Of a stretch of 64,000 nt of DNA, positions 44,174 to 54,129 are shown piece after piece (position 1 is the first letter of the stretch; each line of letters starts with the position of its first letter). The DNA comes from Clostridiales bacterium 1_7_47FAA (GTDB taxonomy: Bacteria > Bacillota > Clostridia > Lachnospirales > Lachnospiraceae), in contig DS990262.1 of the NCBI GenBank assembly GCA_000155435.1, positions 23,306-87,305 of the forward strand, read 5' to 3'. The position numbers were made by a program, and so were the translations under genes. The notes beneath the pieces are model-generated. The model worked only from the letters and a program-made list of their open reading frames with translations, was not told the origin of the DNA and searched no databases.

Positions 44174-45679
44174 ATGAAAATCATAATTGTGGAGGATGAA
44201 AGAAAGTCATTAATGGGACTGACTGCCCTGATTGGCCAGCTGGAAGAGAGATGGGACATCGTGGGGACGGCTGGGAATGGAGAAGAGGGTGTGCGGCTCA
44301 TTGCCAGGGAACAGCCGGATGTGGTCATAACAGATGTGATGATGGAGCAGATGGACGGCCTGGAAATGATGGAGGCAGTACTAAACCAAGGGAACGAGTG
44401 CAAATTCATTGTTTTAAGCGGGTTTGCCGACTTTAAATTTGCCCAGAAAGCAATTCAGCTGGGGAGCGTGGATTATCTTTTGAAACCCGTGACAAAAAAG
44501 ACATTAAGGGAAGTCCTGGAACGGGTGGAACAGAAAATCAGGGAAGAAAAGCATCAGATAAGGCCATCCACCTTTTCGGAACAGGAATTATGGGAACGGC
44601 TGTATTCGGTGCCTGAGGATGCGGCTGAAAGCTACCTGAAGGAGCTGGAATCCAGGATGGCGGGCAGAGGGGTATATCTGCTGATGCTTAAAGGGGATGC
44701 GGGTTTCACGGTTTCAGAAGAAACGAAGTGGAAGGAAATCATGAAATACTATCTGTCAGGTATGACATTCCACTTTTTTTCCGGCGGCAGGCATAAACTG
44801 TTTTTTGCAGTTGAATCAGAGGAGCTGACACGCCTGGAAGGACAGATAAGGGAAGGGCTGAAACGTGGGAAAAGCCTGTTCCACAAACCTGTTGTGGCGG
44901 TATCCTATTTCCTTCCAGTGTTAAAAGAATTTTACAGGGCGCTTAAGGTGATGGAGGATAACAGCAATTGGGGGCTGTCTGTCATACAGATGGATATAAT
45001 AAACGAGGAAAAACTTAAGGCAGTAGAATGTAATAAATTCATCTATCCCATGGAGACTGAAAGAAATATGATCCGCCATATCGGGGAACTGGATATGGCG
45101 GCGGTCCGGGAGGATCTGCGGGAATTTGAGGCATATCTGAAAAAACAGGTTTACCATTATGCGGATATCCGTGAGGCAATGCTGTGTATGACGGTTGCCA
45201 TCCTGTATGAAATCCGTAAGACAAGTTATGGGATATATGAGGAAATCAGCCATCTGAACGTCCTGGAGTGGGTAAAGACAAGAATTTCCACGGATGCCTA
45301 TGCAACCATGATGCTGAATATCCTGGGTGAATTCAAACGTTATAAAGATAATGTACACCACTGTAATAATCCGGTCATTAATGAGATATTGAATATCATT
45401 GAGAAGGAATATAAAGAAAATATCCTTGTGGAGGAAATGGCGCGCCGATTTAACATTACCCCTGAGTATTTAAGTACGCTGTTTGTGCGGGAGTTAGGGA
45501 TTAAGTACACTGCATACTGTACCCAGGTCAAAATCGAGCATGCAAAAAAGCTTCTCAGAAACAGTAACATGAAGATTTATGAAGTAGCTGAACAGAGCGG
45601 GTACATGGATGTAAAATATTTTTGTAAGGTGTTTAAGAAGTATACGGGAAAAAGCCCTAAGGAATATATCCAGATGTAA
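44174..45679 (+). CDS. AraC-type response regulator, YesN family
   Basis: A 501-residue regulator starting at MKIIIVEDERKS (ATG 44174); the longer open frame to 44075 overlaps the kinase gene. The receiver holds the phospho-Asp in VVITDVMMEQMDG and Lys in LLKPVTKK. A long central region (about 140-390) is unassigned. The C-terminal AraC domain has two helix-turn-helix units (ILVEEMARRFNITPEYLSTLF and IYEVAEQSGYMDVKYFCKVFKK, ending TGKSPKEY). It should activate the adjacent transporter and GH127 genes when phosphorylated by the kinase. Confidence 0.93.
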   Translation: MKIIIVEDERKSLMGLTALIGQLEERWDIVGTAGNGEEGVRLIAREQPDVVITDVMMEQMDGLEMMEAVLNQGNECKFIVLSGFADFKFAQKAIQLGSVDYLLKPVTKKTLREVLERVEQKIREEKHQIRPSTFSEQELWERLYSVPEDAAESYLKELESRMAGRGVYLLMLKGDAGFTVSEETKWKEIMKYYLSGMTFHFFSGGRHKLFFAVESEELTRLEGQIREGLKRGKSLFHKPVVAVSYFLPVLKEFYRALKVMEDNSNWGLSVIQMDIINEEKLKAVECNKFIYPMETERNMIRHIGELDMAAVREDLREFEAYLKKQVYHYADIREAMLCMTVAILYEIRKTSYGIYEEISHLNVLEWVKTRISTDAYATMMLNILGEFKRYKDNVHHCNNPVINEILNIIEKEYKENILVEEMARRFNITPEYLSTLFVRELGIKYTAYCTQVKIEHAKKLLRNSNMKIYEVAEQSGYMDVKYFCKVFKKYTGKSPKEYIQM

Positions 45680-45774
45680 CGTTTGTTTTGGACACCTTTC
45701 TTAGAAATGTGGAATGGGAAAAGAGATAAGGAGGTGGTATCCTTTAATCAGAAAACAAACAGGGAGGGATTTCA

Positions 45775-47061
45775 ATGAGAAAGGAACACAAGTGGTTATG
45801 GTCAGCAGCAGCAATCGCAATGGCGGCGGGAATCTGCATGGGGTGCGGCGCAGGGTCTGGCGGGGGGACAGCACAGACCACTGCAGAGCAGGCGGATGCC
45901 AAGGAGGAAAGCACAGGACAGACAGCTGCATCCCAGGCCGAGGGAGACCAGAAGATTACGTTACTTTTAACTTATCCCAAGGAAAAAGCAGTGCTCTATC
46001 AATGCATTGAGGATTTTACGGCTGAAACCGGAATACAGGTGGAGATTCAGTACATGCCCCTGGCGGATTCCAGAAAACAGATTAATATCATGGTGGCCAG
46101 CGACAGCCTTCCGGATGTGATGGATGTGGACAATACGGACACAGCTACTTATGCAAAGATGGGAATCCTGGCGGATATCACGGACCGCGTTAATTCAGAG
46201 CTGGAACTGGACCGGTATTATGGCAGTATCCTTGGACAGAACCAGTATGAGGGAAAATATTATGGACTCCCGTTCACATCGAATAACCTGTGCCTTTACT
46301 ACAATAAGGAGTTACTTGATAAAGCAGGTGTGACAGAGGTTCCGGCAACCTGGGACGGGCTTCTTGAGGCATGTGGCAAACTGAAGTCAATCGGGGTCAA
46401 TGGCTTCGGGGTGGCGGGAAGCCAGACAACCGATACCACGTTTCAGATGTGGCCATTTATATGGGGAGCAGGTTCTGATGTAGACCGTATTGATTCGCCT
46501 GAGACAGTGGAGATGCTTAAATTCTATCAGGAAATGGTGGAAAACCAGTATATGAGTACGGAGGTGGTAAACTACAATTCCGGCGACAATGCCAACCAGT
46601 TTATTGCCGGCAAGACAGCAATGATCATAGACGGTCCATGGCGTCTTAGTTCCATCCAGGCTGATGCAGGCTTTGAATTCGGCGTGGCCAAGGTTCCTGA
46701 GGGAAGCGCTGGATTTAAGACAGTGCTGGGCGGCCATAATTTTGCGATTTCCAATACGGGCAATGTGGATTTAAGCTGGGAATTTGTAAAATATATGAAC
46801 AGGCCTGAAGTCATGGTCAGGTACAGTGAGGCAGAAAACTATATTCCATCCAGAAAAGACGTGGCTGCAGGATCTGAGTATTTCGGCCAGGAGCCCATAA
46901 GCACATTTGTGGAAATGCAGGAGTATGCAGTGGCGATGCCGGTGGAGAATTATAATAAAATCAGTGATATCCTGATTGAAATGTGGCAGTCGGTTATTCT
47001 TGGAGCCAAGGATCCGGAACAGGCGGCCAGGGATGCAGGAGCATCCATAGCAGGATTATAA
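45775..47061 (+). CDS. Sugar ABC transporter substrate-binding lipoprotein
   Basis: A 428-residue family-1 (MalE-like) extracellular solute-binding protein with a lipoprotein signal ending CMGC and an Ala/Gln/Glu-rich linker to about residue 55. Fold markers: LLLTYPKEKAVLYQCIEDFTAETGIQVEIQY in shortened form at the N-lobe, SDSLPDVMDVDN, YYGLPFTSNNLCLYYNKELLDKAG, and GKTAMIIDGPW. It is the receptor for the two permeases that follow. Context with GH127 suggests arabino-oligosaccharides as ligand. AGGGAGG precedes the ATG. A hairpin between it and the permeases may raise receptor expression relative to the membrane parts. Confidence 0.92.
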   Translation: MRKEHKWLWSAAAIAMAAGICMGCGAGSGGGTAQTTAEQADAKEESTGQTAASQAEGDQKITLLLTYPKEKAVLYQCIEDFTAETGIQVEIQYMPLADSRKQINIMVASDSLPDVMDVDNTDTATYAKMGILADITDRVNSELELDRYYGSILGQNQYEGKYYGLPFTSNNLCLYYNKELLDKAGVTEVPATWDGLLEACGKLKSIGVNGFGVAGSQTTDTTFQMWPFIWGAGSDVDRIDSPETVEMLKFYQEMVENQYMSTEVVNYNSGDNANQFIAGKTAMIIDGPWRLSSIQADAGFEFGVAKVPEGSAGFKTVLGGHNFAISNTGNVDLSWEFVKYMNRPEVMVRYSEAENYIPSRKDVAAGSEYFGQEPISTFVEMQEYAVAMPVENYNKISDILIEMWQSVILGAKDPEQAARDAGASIAGL

Positions 47062-47078
47062 CCAGACAGGATATAGGA

Positions 47079-47123
47079 CAAAGCGCTGCAAACACATGGC
47101 AATTGTGCTTTGCAGCACTTTTT
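47079..47123 (+). terminator. Intra-operon terminator or processing hairpin
   Basis: AAGCGCTGCAAA (47081-47092) pairs with TTTGCAGCACTT (47109-47120) with one mismatched position, followed by TTTTA. It sits between the receptor gene and its permeases, where partial termination or mRNA stabilisation commonly sets stoichiometry. Confidence 0.7.
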
Positions 47124-47167
47124 ATGCCCAAAATCAGGTGAAATGAGTTGGAAAGCGGTGATTGTTG

Positions 47168-48088
47168 ATGAAAATTAAGAAGAAAAGTCCCATGCACAAC
47201 CGGTATACAAAGCGGGAAATCATAGCCGGATATTGTTTTATCCTTCCTGCGGCAGTGTTTCTGGCACTGATTGTAATATATCCGTTGATATACAACCTGA
47301 GTATGAGTTTCCATGAAGTGACGCTGGAAACCTTCCGGGGGGAGCAGCCCTTTATCGGGCTGGGTAATTACAGGGAGGTCCTGGCCATGCCCATGGTCAG
47401 GAAAGCCATATGGAATACGGTTTATTTTACGGTAATGTCCATCCTGTTCCAGTTCATCATAGGGTTTGCCCTGGCCCTCCTGTTTTCCAAGGCATTCAGG
47501 CTCAGCAAGATATCCAGGGGACTGCTGATGGTGTGCTGGCTGGTCCCTGTTATTGTATTTGCCTCTGTATGGAAATGGATTTTTGCAGGGGATGGTTCCG
47601 GCATACTGAATTATTTCCTGACCCAGCTGCATCTTGTCAAGGCTCCGGTTTCCTGGCTGACCACGGAGCGGGGGGCCATGACCGCCCTTATCATTACGAA
47701 TATCTGGAGAGGCGTTCCCTTTAACATGCTGTTACTGGCCACGGGGCTGACCACGCTGCCTGAGGAGCTGTTTGAGGCGGCCGCCATTGACGGGGCCAGC
47801 CGTATTCAGCGGTTCCGCCACATTACGCTCCCGCTGCTTAAACCAACCATCCTCAGTGTGGTGACACTTGGGTTCATCTATACGTTTAAGGCATTTGACC
47901 TGATATATATAATGACAAACGGAGGTCCCTTGGATTCCACGCAGATACTGGCAACCGCCTCATATAAACTGACGTTCTCCAATTTTGAATTTGGACAGGG
48001 GGCTGCGGTGGCTAATATCATGCTGGTGCTTTTGCTGGTAGTTGCCATATTTAATCTTAAATTAATGGAGAAAGAGGAGGTGATGTGA
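47168..48088 (+). CDS. Sugar ABC transporter permease, MalF/UgpA type
   Basis: A 306-residue permease with six main transmembrane segments. The start is the ATG at 47168, two codons after an in-frame TTG. The EAA loop is ELFEAAAIDGASRIQRFRHITLPLLKPTI (key part EAAAIDGAS), typical of CUT1 carbohydrate permeases. It ends one base before the next permease start. No ATPase is encoded in this locus, so a shared MsmX-type ATPase elsewhere is expected to energise it. Confidence 0.93.
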   Translation: MKIKKKSPMHNRYTKREIIAGYCFILPAAVFLALIVIYPLIYNLSMSFHEVTLETFRGEQPFIGLGNYREVLAMPMVRKAIWNTVYFTVMSILFQFIIGFALALLFSKAFRLSKISRGLLMVCWLVPVIVFASVWKWIFAGDGSGILNYFLTQLHLVKAPVSWLTTERGAMTALIITNIWRGVPFNMLLLATGLTTLPEELFEAAAIDGASRIQRFRHITLPLLKPTILSVVTLGFIYTFKAFDLIYIMTNGGPLDSTQILATASYKLTFSNFEFGQGAAVANIMLVLLLVVAIFNLKLMEKEEVM

Positions 48089-48089
48089 G

Positions 48090-48932
48090 ATGGATAAACG
48101 GAAAAAAAGGGAACAGATACTGTTTAACCTGATTGCTGTTGCTGTTCTCATACTGTTCTTATTTCCCATCTACTGGATGGTGATTACCTCCCTTAAATCC
48201 TCAAAAGAAATATTTGCTGAGGTCCCCACCTTTTTTCCTGAGAAGATTGAACTGGAGGGGTATATATCACAGCTGTTTGTCAGGGGAAGCGTGCCCATCT
48301 GGGTCAGCTTCAGGAACAGTTTCATCATAGCGGCAGCCACCACGGTCATATCCACCCTGCTGGCCACCCTGTCCGCATATGGACTGGCCCGGTTTAAATT
48401 GAGCATCAACCGGGCAGTACTATTGGCAATCCTGATAACACAGATGCTGCCCACCGTACTGTTCCTCTCCCCGCTGTTCATGACATTTAAGAAAATTGCG
48501 ATTTTAGATACCTTGGCAGCTCCTGTTATTTTCACCTGCCTGCACAGCATTCCTTTTTGTATCATTACACTCCGGCCATATTTCCTGGATATCCCCAAAG
48601 AGCTGGAGGATGCTGCCATTATTGACGGGTGCGGGCGGTTCCAGGTGTTCTGGCGGGTAATGGTACCCATTACCTACCCCGGCATCGTGGTTTCTGCTGC
48701 ATTTACCTTTCTCTGGGGATGGGGGGATCTGATGGGAGCCCTGACCTTCATTAAGACGGACCGTCTGTATCCCCTGACGGTTAATATGTATAAGGCAATC
48801 GGGGAATATGGGATTGAATGGAACAGCCTGATGGCATTTGCCGTTATCCTGACCATACCCGTGCTTTTGATATTCATATGTCTTCAGAAGTATCTGATTA
48901 CCGGTATCACGGCCGGCGCAGTAAAAGGCTGA
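48090..48932 (+). CDS. Sugar ABC transporter permease, MalG/UgpE type
   Basis: A 280-residue permease and partner of the preceding gene. Typical N-terminus ILFLFPIYWMVITSLKSSKEIF and EAA loop ELEDAAIIDGCGRFQVFWRVMVPITYPGI (key part EDAAIIDGCG) mark the CUT1 MalG group. GAGGAGGTGATGTGAG before the ATG lies in the end of the preceding gene. It is 31 bases upstream of the GH127 gene, so transporter and hydrolase are co-transcribed. Confidence 0.93.
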   Translation: MDKRKKREQILFNLIAVAVLILFLFPIYWMVITSLKSSKEIFAEVPTFFPEKIELEGYISQLFVRGSVPIWVSFRNSFIIAAATTVISTLLATLSAYGLARFKLSINRAVLLAILITQMLPTVLFLSPLFMTFKKIAILDTLAAPVIFTCLHSIPFCIITLRPYFLDIPKELEDAAIIDGCGRFQVFWRVMVPITYPGIVVSAAFTFLWGWGDLMGALTFIKTDRLYPLTVNMYKAIGEYGIEWNSLMAFAVILTIPVLLIFICLQKYLITGITAGAVKG

Positions 48933-48963
48933 TGTCAGGAATGGCGTTTGAAAGGATGGAACT

Positions 48964-51069
48964 ATGGATGAGAGATGGCAGAAATCCCTTCCTGTAAGCT
49001 GGAAAAATGTAAGGTTTACAGGCGGGTTCTGGAAGAAGAGACAGGAAATCAACGAACAGGTAACCCTTCCCGCCGAGTATGAGCAGTGCAGAAGCTCCGG
49101 CAGGGTGGATTCAGTAAAATGTATTTATAAGCCGCGGGAAAACAGCGGACCCGAAAAGGGTGTGTTTACCATAGACGGTGTGCTGGAGGAGAATATGGCG
49201 GATGGGGAGACCATCCCCAGACCCCATCATTACTGGGATTCCGACCTGGCAAAGTGGATTGAAGGGGCATCCTACGCCCTCTGGTATGAAAGGAACCCGG
49301 AAACAGAAGCAGTGATTGACGGAATCATAGATGATTTCGGGAAACTGCAGATGCCGGATGGGTATGTGAATACCTACTATACGGTGGTTGAACCCGGAAA
49401 ACGATGGACCAATGTCCACCGTATGCATGAACTGTACTGCGCAGGACACCTGATTGAGGCAGCGGCAGCATATTATGAAGCCACGGGAAAGGCAAAATTA
49501 CTGGATATCGTGGAGCGCTATGCCGACCATATTGACCGTGTATTCGGTCCGGCGGATCATCAGATTCATGGATATCCGGGCCATCAGGAGATAGAGCTGG
49601 CCCTGGTGAAGCTGTACCGTCTCACAGGTAAAAAGAAGTATCTGGAGCTGGCAGCTTATTTCCTCAATGAGAGGGGGAAACAGCCGTATTTCTTTGAAGA
49701 AGAAGCGAGACAGCAGGGAAGGGACCCGGAAGACGGCGGCCCGAAGGGGATTTTAGGAAAAAGCTTTTTAGCCCAAGGCCCATATGCCCTGTTCCAGGCC
49801 CATCTGCCTGTCAGGGAACAGATGACGGCAGAAGGCCATGCGGTCCGGCTGGCCTACATGGGGGCAGGCATGGCTGATGTGGCCTCAGAGACCGGGGATA
49901 AGAGCCTTTGGCAGGCATGTGTCCGGCTTTGGGACAATGTTACATCAAAGAGGATGTATATCACCGGAGGTATCGGCTCCCAGGATGGGTGTGAGAGGTT
50001 CAACTTTGATTATCAGCTTCCCAACGAAGAGTCCTATCATGAGACCTGCGCATCGATTGCCATGGTAATGTGGGGATTCAGGATGCTTCAGGTGGCGCCG
50101 GACCGAAGATACGGGGATGTGATGGAGCGGGCGCTGTACAACGGGGTGCTCAGCGGGGTATCCCTTAGCGGGGACCGTTTCTTTTATGCGAATCATCTGG
50201 CTGCCCATCCAGAAATGTTCCGGGACAGGATCATACGCAATCCACGCATGTTCCCGGAGCGCCAGCGCTGGTTTGCAGTGTCCTGCTGCCCCATGAATCT
50301 GGCCAGGCTGCTGGAATCCCTTGGCGGGTATCAATATACCCAGGGAAAACTGGAGGATGGGGGCCAGGCAGTATACGTGCATCTCTATCAGGAGGGTACG
50401 GCTGATATCAGGGTCAGGGATAAAAAGGTTGTCATCCGGCAGGAGACAGACTATCCATGGCAGGGGGATATCCTGGTTATGGTAGGCACGGACCTGGACG
50501 GGGCGTGGACCCTGGCCCTGCGGATACCGGAATGGAGCGGACAGCCCGTACTGGAGACAGAGGATGCAGAAGTCTGGGAAGACAGGGGATACCTCTATGT
50601 GAGGAAGGACTGGAGTAAGAATGGGCATCTGCATTTAAGCCTGCCCATGCAGCCAGTGTTAATGGAGGCACACCCCGGGGTCAGGATGGATTGTGGAAAA
50701 GCAGCCATTCAATATGGCCCATTGGTTTACTGTGTGGAGGAAGCAGACAATGATGCGGATTTATTTGACTGTATCCTGACTGGAGACAGCCGGTTGGAGG
50801 CAGGGTTTGAAGAAAGTCTCCTGGGAGGAATCTGTACCATCCAGGCACAGGGCATAAGAAGGAACCGCGAACAGTGGAAGGGCAGATTATACCAGCCCGC
50901 GTCCAGGAGTTATTTTGAACCGGTAAAGCTGAAGGCTGTCCCATACTATACCTGGGCCAACCGGGGAACCGGGGCGATGACCGTATGGATGAACCATATT
51001 CCCGGTATGGACCACGGGAAAGTGGATGGTAAGTATGAGGACAAGGCGGACAGGGGGAATGTAAATTGA
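48964..51069 (+). CDS. GH127 beta-L-arabinofuranosidase
   Basis: A 701-residue glycoside hydrolase of family GH127 (former DUF1680), which releases L-arabinose from beta-L-arabinofuranosides found on plant hydroxyproline-rich proteins. The family's Zn-Cys catalytic set is visible: Glu-Thr-Cys near residues 360-362 in SYHETCASI and the Cys pair near 441-442 in FAVSCCPMNLARL. No signal peptide is present, so it should act on imported oligosaccharides in the cytoplasm, in keeping with the adjacent transporter. Its stop overlaps the TTG start of the dehydrogenase. Closely related families GH146 and GH142 are less likely. Confidence 0.92.
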   Translation: MDERWQKSLPVSWKNVRFTGGFWKKRQEINEQVTLPAEYEQCRSSGRVDSVKCIYKPRENSGPEKGVFTIDGVLEENMADGETIPRPHHYWDSDLAKWIEGASYALWYERNPETEAVIDGIIDDFGKLQMPDGYVNTYYTVVEPGKRWTNVHRMHELYCAGHLIEAAAAYYEATGKAKLLDIVERYADHIDRVFGPADHQIHGYPGHQEIELALVKLYRLTGKKKYLELAAYFLNERGKQPYFFEEEARQQGRDPEDGGPKGILGKSFLAQGPYALFQAHLPVREQMTAEGHAVRLAYMGAGMADVASETGDKSLWQACVRLWDNVTSKRMYITGGIGSQDGCERFNFDYQLPNEESYHETCASIAMVMWGFRMLQVAPDRRYGDVMERALYNGVLSGVSLSGDRFFYANHLAAHPEMFRDRIIRNPRMFPERQRWFAVSCCPMNLARLLESLGGYQYTQGKLEDGGQAVYVHLYQEGTADIRVRDKKVVIRQETDYPWQGDILVMVGTDLDGAWTLALRIPEWSGQPVLETEDAEVWEDRGYLYVRKDWSKNGHLHLSLPMQPVLMEAHPGVRMDCGKAAIQYGPLVYCVEEADNDADLFDCILTGDSRLEAGFEESLLGGICTIQAQGIRRNREQWKGRLYQPASRSYFEPVKLKAVPYYTWANRGTGAMTVWMNHIPGMDHGKVDGKYEDKADRGNVN

Positions 51070-52088
51070 AGGGAATTGTTTATGAGGGACCGGGTACCCT
51101 TATTTACCGGGATGTCCCGGATGTGCGGCCCCAGAGGGGAGAAGTGAAGATCAGGGTAAGGGCCTGCGGGATATGCGGCAGCGATGTCCACGGCTATCTG
51201 GGAATAACTGGAAGAAGGACGGCACCCATGGTAATGGGCCATGAATTTGCAGGGGAAATCGCAGAGCTGGGGGAGGATGTAGAAGGATGGAAGCCTGGGG
51301 ACAGGGTTTCTGTTTACCCGGTGGACTTCTGTGGGGACTGTGAGATGTGTAAAAAGGGACAGGTCCACCTGTGCCTGAATAAGCGTGCATTCGGTGTGCT
51401 GGATGTGGATGGGGCATTTGCAGAATATATCTGTGTTCCGGCAAAGTGCTGTTTTTCCATATCAGATACGGTTTCCTTTTCCGTGGGTTCCCTGTTTGAA
51501 CCGTTGGCGGTTGCGTACAGGAGCGTGCAGCATGCAGGGGAACTGGAAGGAAAAACCGTATTGATCGTGGGTGCTGGGACCATCGGGCTGCTGGCGCTGG
51601 CATGTGTGAAAAGGAAGAAGGCCGGCAGGATCATTCTCTCTGATTTAAGCAGCCACCGCCTAACGGTTGCCGGGGAAATGGGCGCGGATGCAGTCATAAA
51701 TCCGGGCTGCGAAGATTTTAAAGCCAGAATCCTGGAAGAGACAGGCGGAAAGGGTGTGGATGCTGCCATTGAGGCAGTGGGGGCAGGTCCAACGGTACAG
51801 CAGGCCATGACCGCACTGCGATTTGGAGGCAGGGCTGTGTGGATAGGCAATAACAGACCGACGATAGAGGTTAACATGCAGGAAATCGTCACAAGGGAGC
51901 TGTCCGTGCAGGGGTCATTCCTATATGGTTATGATGAGTTTAAGGTTGTGTCAGGAATGGTCAACAGGGGAGAAATCCACCCAGAGCCATTAATCAGTAA
52001 AACAATCAGCCTTAAAGAGGCGCCCGCCTATTTTGAAAAACTGGCAAAGGCGCCCGGCGATATGATAAAGGTCGTTGTTGTCAATTGA
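51066..52088 (+). CDS. Zn-dependent medium-chain dehydrogenase (polyol/sugar type)
   Basis: A 340-residue MDR enzyme. The catalytic zinc site is shown by CGICGSDVHGY (Cys near residue 35), GHEFAG, and the structural zinc by CGDCEMCKKGQVHLC. The Rossmann motif VLIVGAGTIGLLAL marks NAD(P) binding. It resembles galactitol-1-phosphate, sorbitol and threonine dehydrogenases. In this locus it may oxidise a pentose-derived polyol or sugar acid; that is inference. It starts at TTG 51066, overlapping the GH127 stop as TTGA. Confidence 0.9.
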   Translation: MKGIVYEGPGTLIYRDVPDVRPQRGEVKIRVRACGICGSDVHGYLGITGRRTAPMVMGHEFAGEIAELGEDVEGWKPGDRVSVYPVDFCGDCEMCKKGQVHLCLNKRAFGVLDVDGAFAEYICVPAKCCFSISDTVSFSVGSLFEPLAVAYRSVQHAGELEGKTVLIVGAGTIGLLALACVKRKKAGRIILSDLSSHRLTVAGEMGADAVINPGCEDFKARILEETGGKGVDAAIEAVGAGPTVQQAMTALRFGGRAVWIGNNRPTIEVNMQEIVTRELSVQGSFLYGYDEFKVVSGMVNRGEIHPEPLISKTISLKEAPAYFEKLAKAPGDMIKVVVVN

Positions 52089-52109
52089 GCAGAAGGAGGG
52101 GATAGGAAG

Positions 52110-52994
52110 ATGGAATATGATGATAAATTAATAGAAGGCTTAAAATGCCAGGCCCAAAGGCTGAGAAGGGATGTGGTCATCAGCATGGGCATTGGGGTGG
52201 CCGGGCATATAGGGGGATCCAATTCATCGGCAGATATTGTGGCGGCCCTCTATTTTTACAAAATGAAGCATAAGCCGGAAAATCCCGGATGGAGGGAAAG
52301 GGACAGGTTCCTATTGAGCAAGGGGCATGTGGGAATCCTCCAGTATGCGGCGTTGGCGGAATGCGGATATTTCCCGGTAGGGGATCTGAAGCACACAAAG
52401 GAAATCGGCTCATATCTCCAGGGACATCCGGATGTGCTGAAGACACCGGGGATTGAGGCCGGGACAGGTTCGCTGGGGCAGGGGCTTTCCATCGGATTGG
52501 GTATGGCCCTGGGGCAGAGGCTGGATAAAATCAACAGTAAGACATATGTGCTGGTAGGTGACGGGGAGATTGCGGAAGGGCAGATATGGGAGGCAGCAAT
52601 GGCGGCCCGGGCGTTCCGGGCAGATAATCTGGTGGCTATCGTGGACAGGAACGGACTCCAGGCCAATGGAAGGACAAAGGACCGTTTTGATACAGGGGAT
52701 ATCATCGCAAAGTTTTTAAGCTTTGGCTGGCATGTGATAGAAATAGACGGACATGATATGAAACAGATCCTTGACGCCCTTAACCAGGCCGACCATGTCA
52801 AAGGCGTGCCCACGGTGATTGTTGCCAATACGGTTAAGGGAAAAGGGGTCAGCTTTGCAGAGAATGTGGTGGGCTACCACAATGGTATGCTGACAGAAGA
52901 AACCTACAGACAGGCCCTGGAGGAGTTGACGGTGCAGGATGAGGCCGCGGCACAGGACGGGGCAGGGGGAGAGAGGCAGGAGGCGCACAGATGA
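52110..52994 (+). CDS. Transketolase, N-terminal subunit
   Basis: A 294-residue TPP-binding half-transketolase. The TPP motif is GDGEIAEGQIWEAAMAARAFRADNLVAIVDRN (key part GDGEIAEGQ at about residue 150), and SKGHVGILQYAAL and GSLGQGLSIGLG precede it. Split transketolases of this kind pair with a separately encoded C-terminal subunit, here the next gene, whose ATG overlaps this stop as ATGA. It moves two-carbon units between pentose phosphates and glycolytic intermediates, suiting a pentose catabolic locus. Other TPP enzymes such as DXS-like proteins are less likely. Confidence 0.93.
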   Translation: MEYDDKLIEGLKCQAQRLRRDVVISMGIGVAGHIGGSNSSADIVAALYFYKMKHKPENPGWRERDRFLLSKGHVGILQYAALAECGYFPVGDLKHTKEIGSYLQGHPDVLKTPGIEAGTGSLGQGLSIGLGMALGQRLDKINSKTYVLVGDGEIAEGQIWEAAMAARAFRADNLVAIVDRNGLQANGRTKDRFDTGDIIAKFLSFGWHVIEIDGHDMKQILDALNQADHVKGVPTVIVANTVKGKGVSFAENVVGYHNGMLTEETYRQALEELTVQDEAAAQDGAGGERQEAHR

Positions 52995-53917
52995 GCGATA
53001 CGAATCAGAGGATGGTTTACGGCAAAACATTGGTGGAACTGGGAAGACAGGATGAGCGGATTGTGGTTCTGGACGCAGACCTGGGCGGATCTACCATGGG
53101 CAAACTGTTTGAGGCAGAGTTTCCGGAGCGCCACTTTGAAATGGGAATTGCAGAAGCCAATATGACAAGCGTTGCCGCGGGACTGGCCCAGACCGGTAAG
53201 ATCCCGTTTACGAATTCATTTGCCGTATTTGCAGGCGGCCGTGCCTATGACCAGATACGCCAGACCATTGCAATTGGAAAACTGAATGTGAAGATATGCG
53301 GCTCATCGTCAGGACTGTCTGATTTTGGGGACGGAGCCACTCACCAGTGCGTGGAGGACATGGCTATTTTCCGGGCCGTGCCCAACATGACGGTCATCTG
53401 CCCGGCTGATGCGAATGAAACAAGGGAAGCAGTGAAAGCAATCGCGGGAATGGATGGCCCCTGCTATCTGCGCCTGAACCGGAATGATTATCCCAATGTG
53501 ACTGAAGAAGGAGCGCCGTTTGAGATTGGGGTGCCGAAGCTGCTGAAGGATGGAACCGACATTGCACTGTTTGCAGTGGGATATATGACGGGGGTGGCCC
53601 TTGAGGCAGCCAGGGAGCTGGAAGGCAGTATCTCTGTAAGGGTGATTAATGTATCCACAATCAAGCCCATGGATAAAGAGATGATAAGGAAAATGGCAGA
53701 GGGGTGCAGGGCCGTTGTCACGGCAGAGGAACACAATGTGGCAGGAGGGCTGGGAAGCGCTGTGGCAGAGGCCTTATGTGAAAACCCAATACCCATGAAG
53801 ATGGTGGGGATTAAAGATACATTTGGCTGCAGCGGCCATAATTACCAGGAAGTCCTGGCTTACCACGGACTGACAAGGGAAGCTGTTGCAGAAGCCGTCA
53901 GGGAGATGGCTGGTTAG
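52991..53917 (+). CDS. Transketolase, C-terminal subunit
   Basis: A 308-residue protein with the pyrimidine-binding domain (VVLDADLGGSTMGKLFEAEFP, FEMGIAEANMTSVAAGLA, FAVFAGGRAYDQIRQTIA) and the C-terminal transketolase domain (VINVSTIKPMDKEMI, VVTAEEHNVAGGLGSAVAE). The Glu of MGIAEANM is the TPP-activating residue. The ATGA overlap with the N-terminal subunit ensures equal synthesis. Terminator and a new promoter follow before the SDR gene. Confidence 0.93.
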   Translation: MSDTNQRMVYGKTLVELGRQDERIVVLDADLGGSTMGKLFEAEFPERHFEMGIAEANMTSVAAGLAQTGKIPFTNSFAVFAGGRAYDQIRQTIAIGKLNVKICGSSSGLSDFGDGATHQCVEDMAIFRAVPNMTVICPADANETREAVKAIAGMDGPCYLRLNRNDYPNVTEEGAPFEIGVPKLLKDGTDIALFAVGYMTGVALEAARELEGSISVRVINVSTIKPMDKEMIRKMAEGCRAVVTAEEHNVAGGLGSAVAEALCENPIPMKMVGIKDTFGCSGHNYQEVLAYHGLTREAVAEAVREMAG

Positions 53918-54003
53918 GATGTGCTTAAAACTTCAGACTATCCTTATGGAATACGGATCAGTGACTGGTATAGGATAACAGCAATATACGCGTATAACCG
54001 CAG

Positions 54004-54033
54004 AAGGCCGCTTGCATTGGCAGGCGGTCTTTT
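54004..54033 (+). terminator. Terminator after the transketolase genes, overlapping a promoter
   Basis: A 12-bp stem AAGGCCGCTTGC / GCAGGCGGTCTT (two G.U pairs) with loop ATTG and a short T tail. The sequence also holds TTGCAT (54012-54017), 17 bases, TATAAT (54035-54040), a likely promoter for the SDR gene. Confidence 0.8.
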
Positions 54034-54129
54034 GTATAATTGTGTCAATATACAATTTGAAAATATGTTTGCCAGTGGTAATGACGGAATGTTTCATCCA
54101 CTGATTAAATTCTATTTACAGGAGGCGCC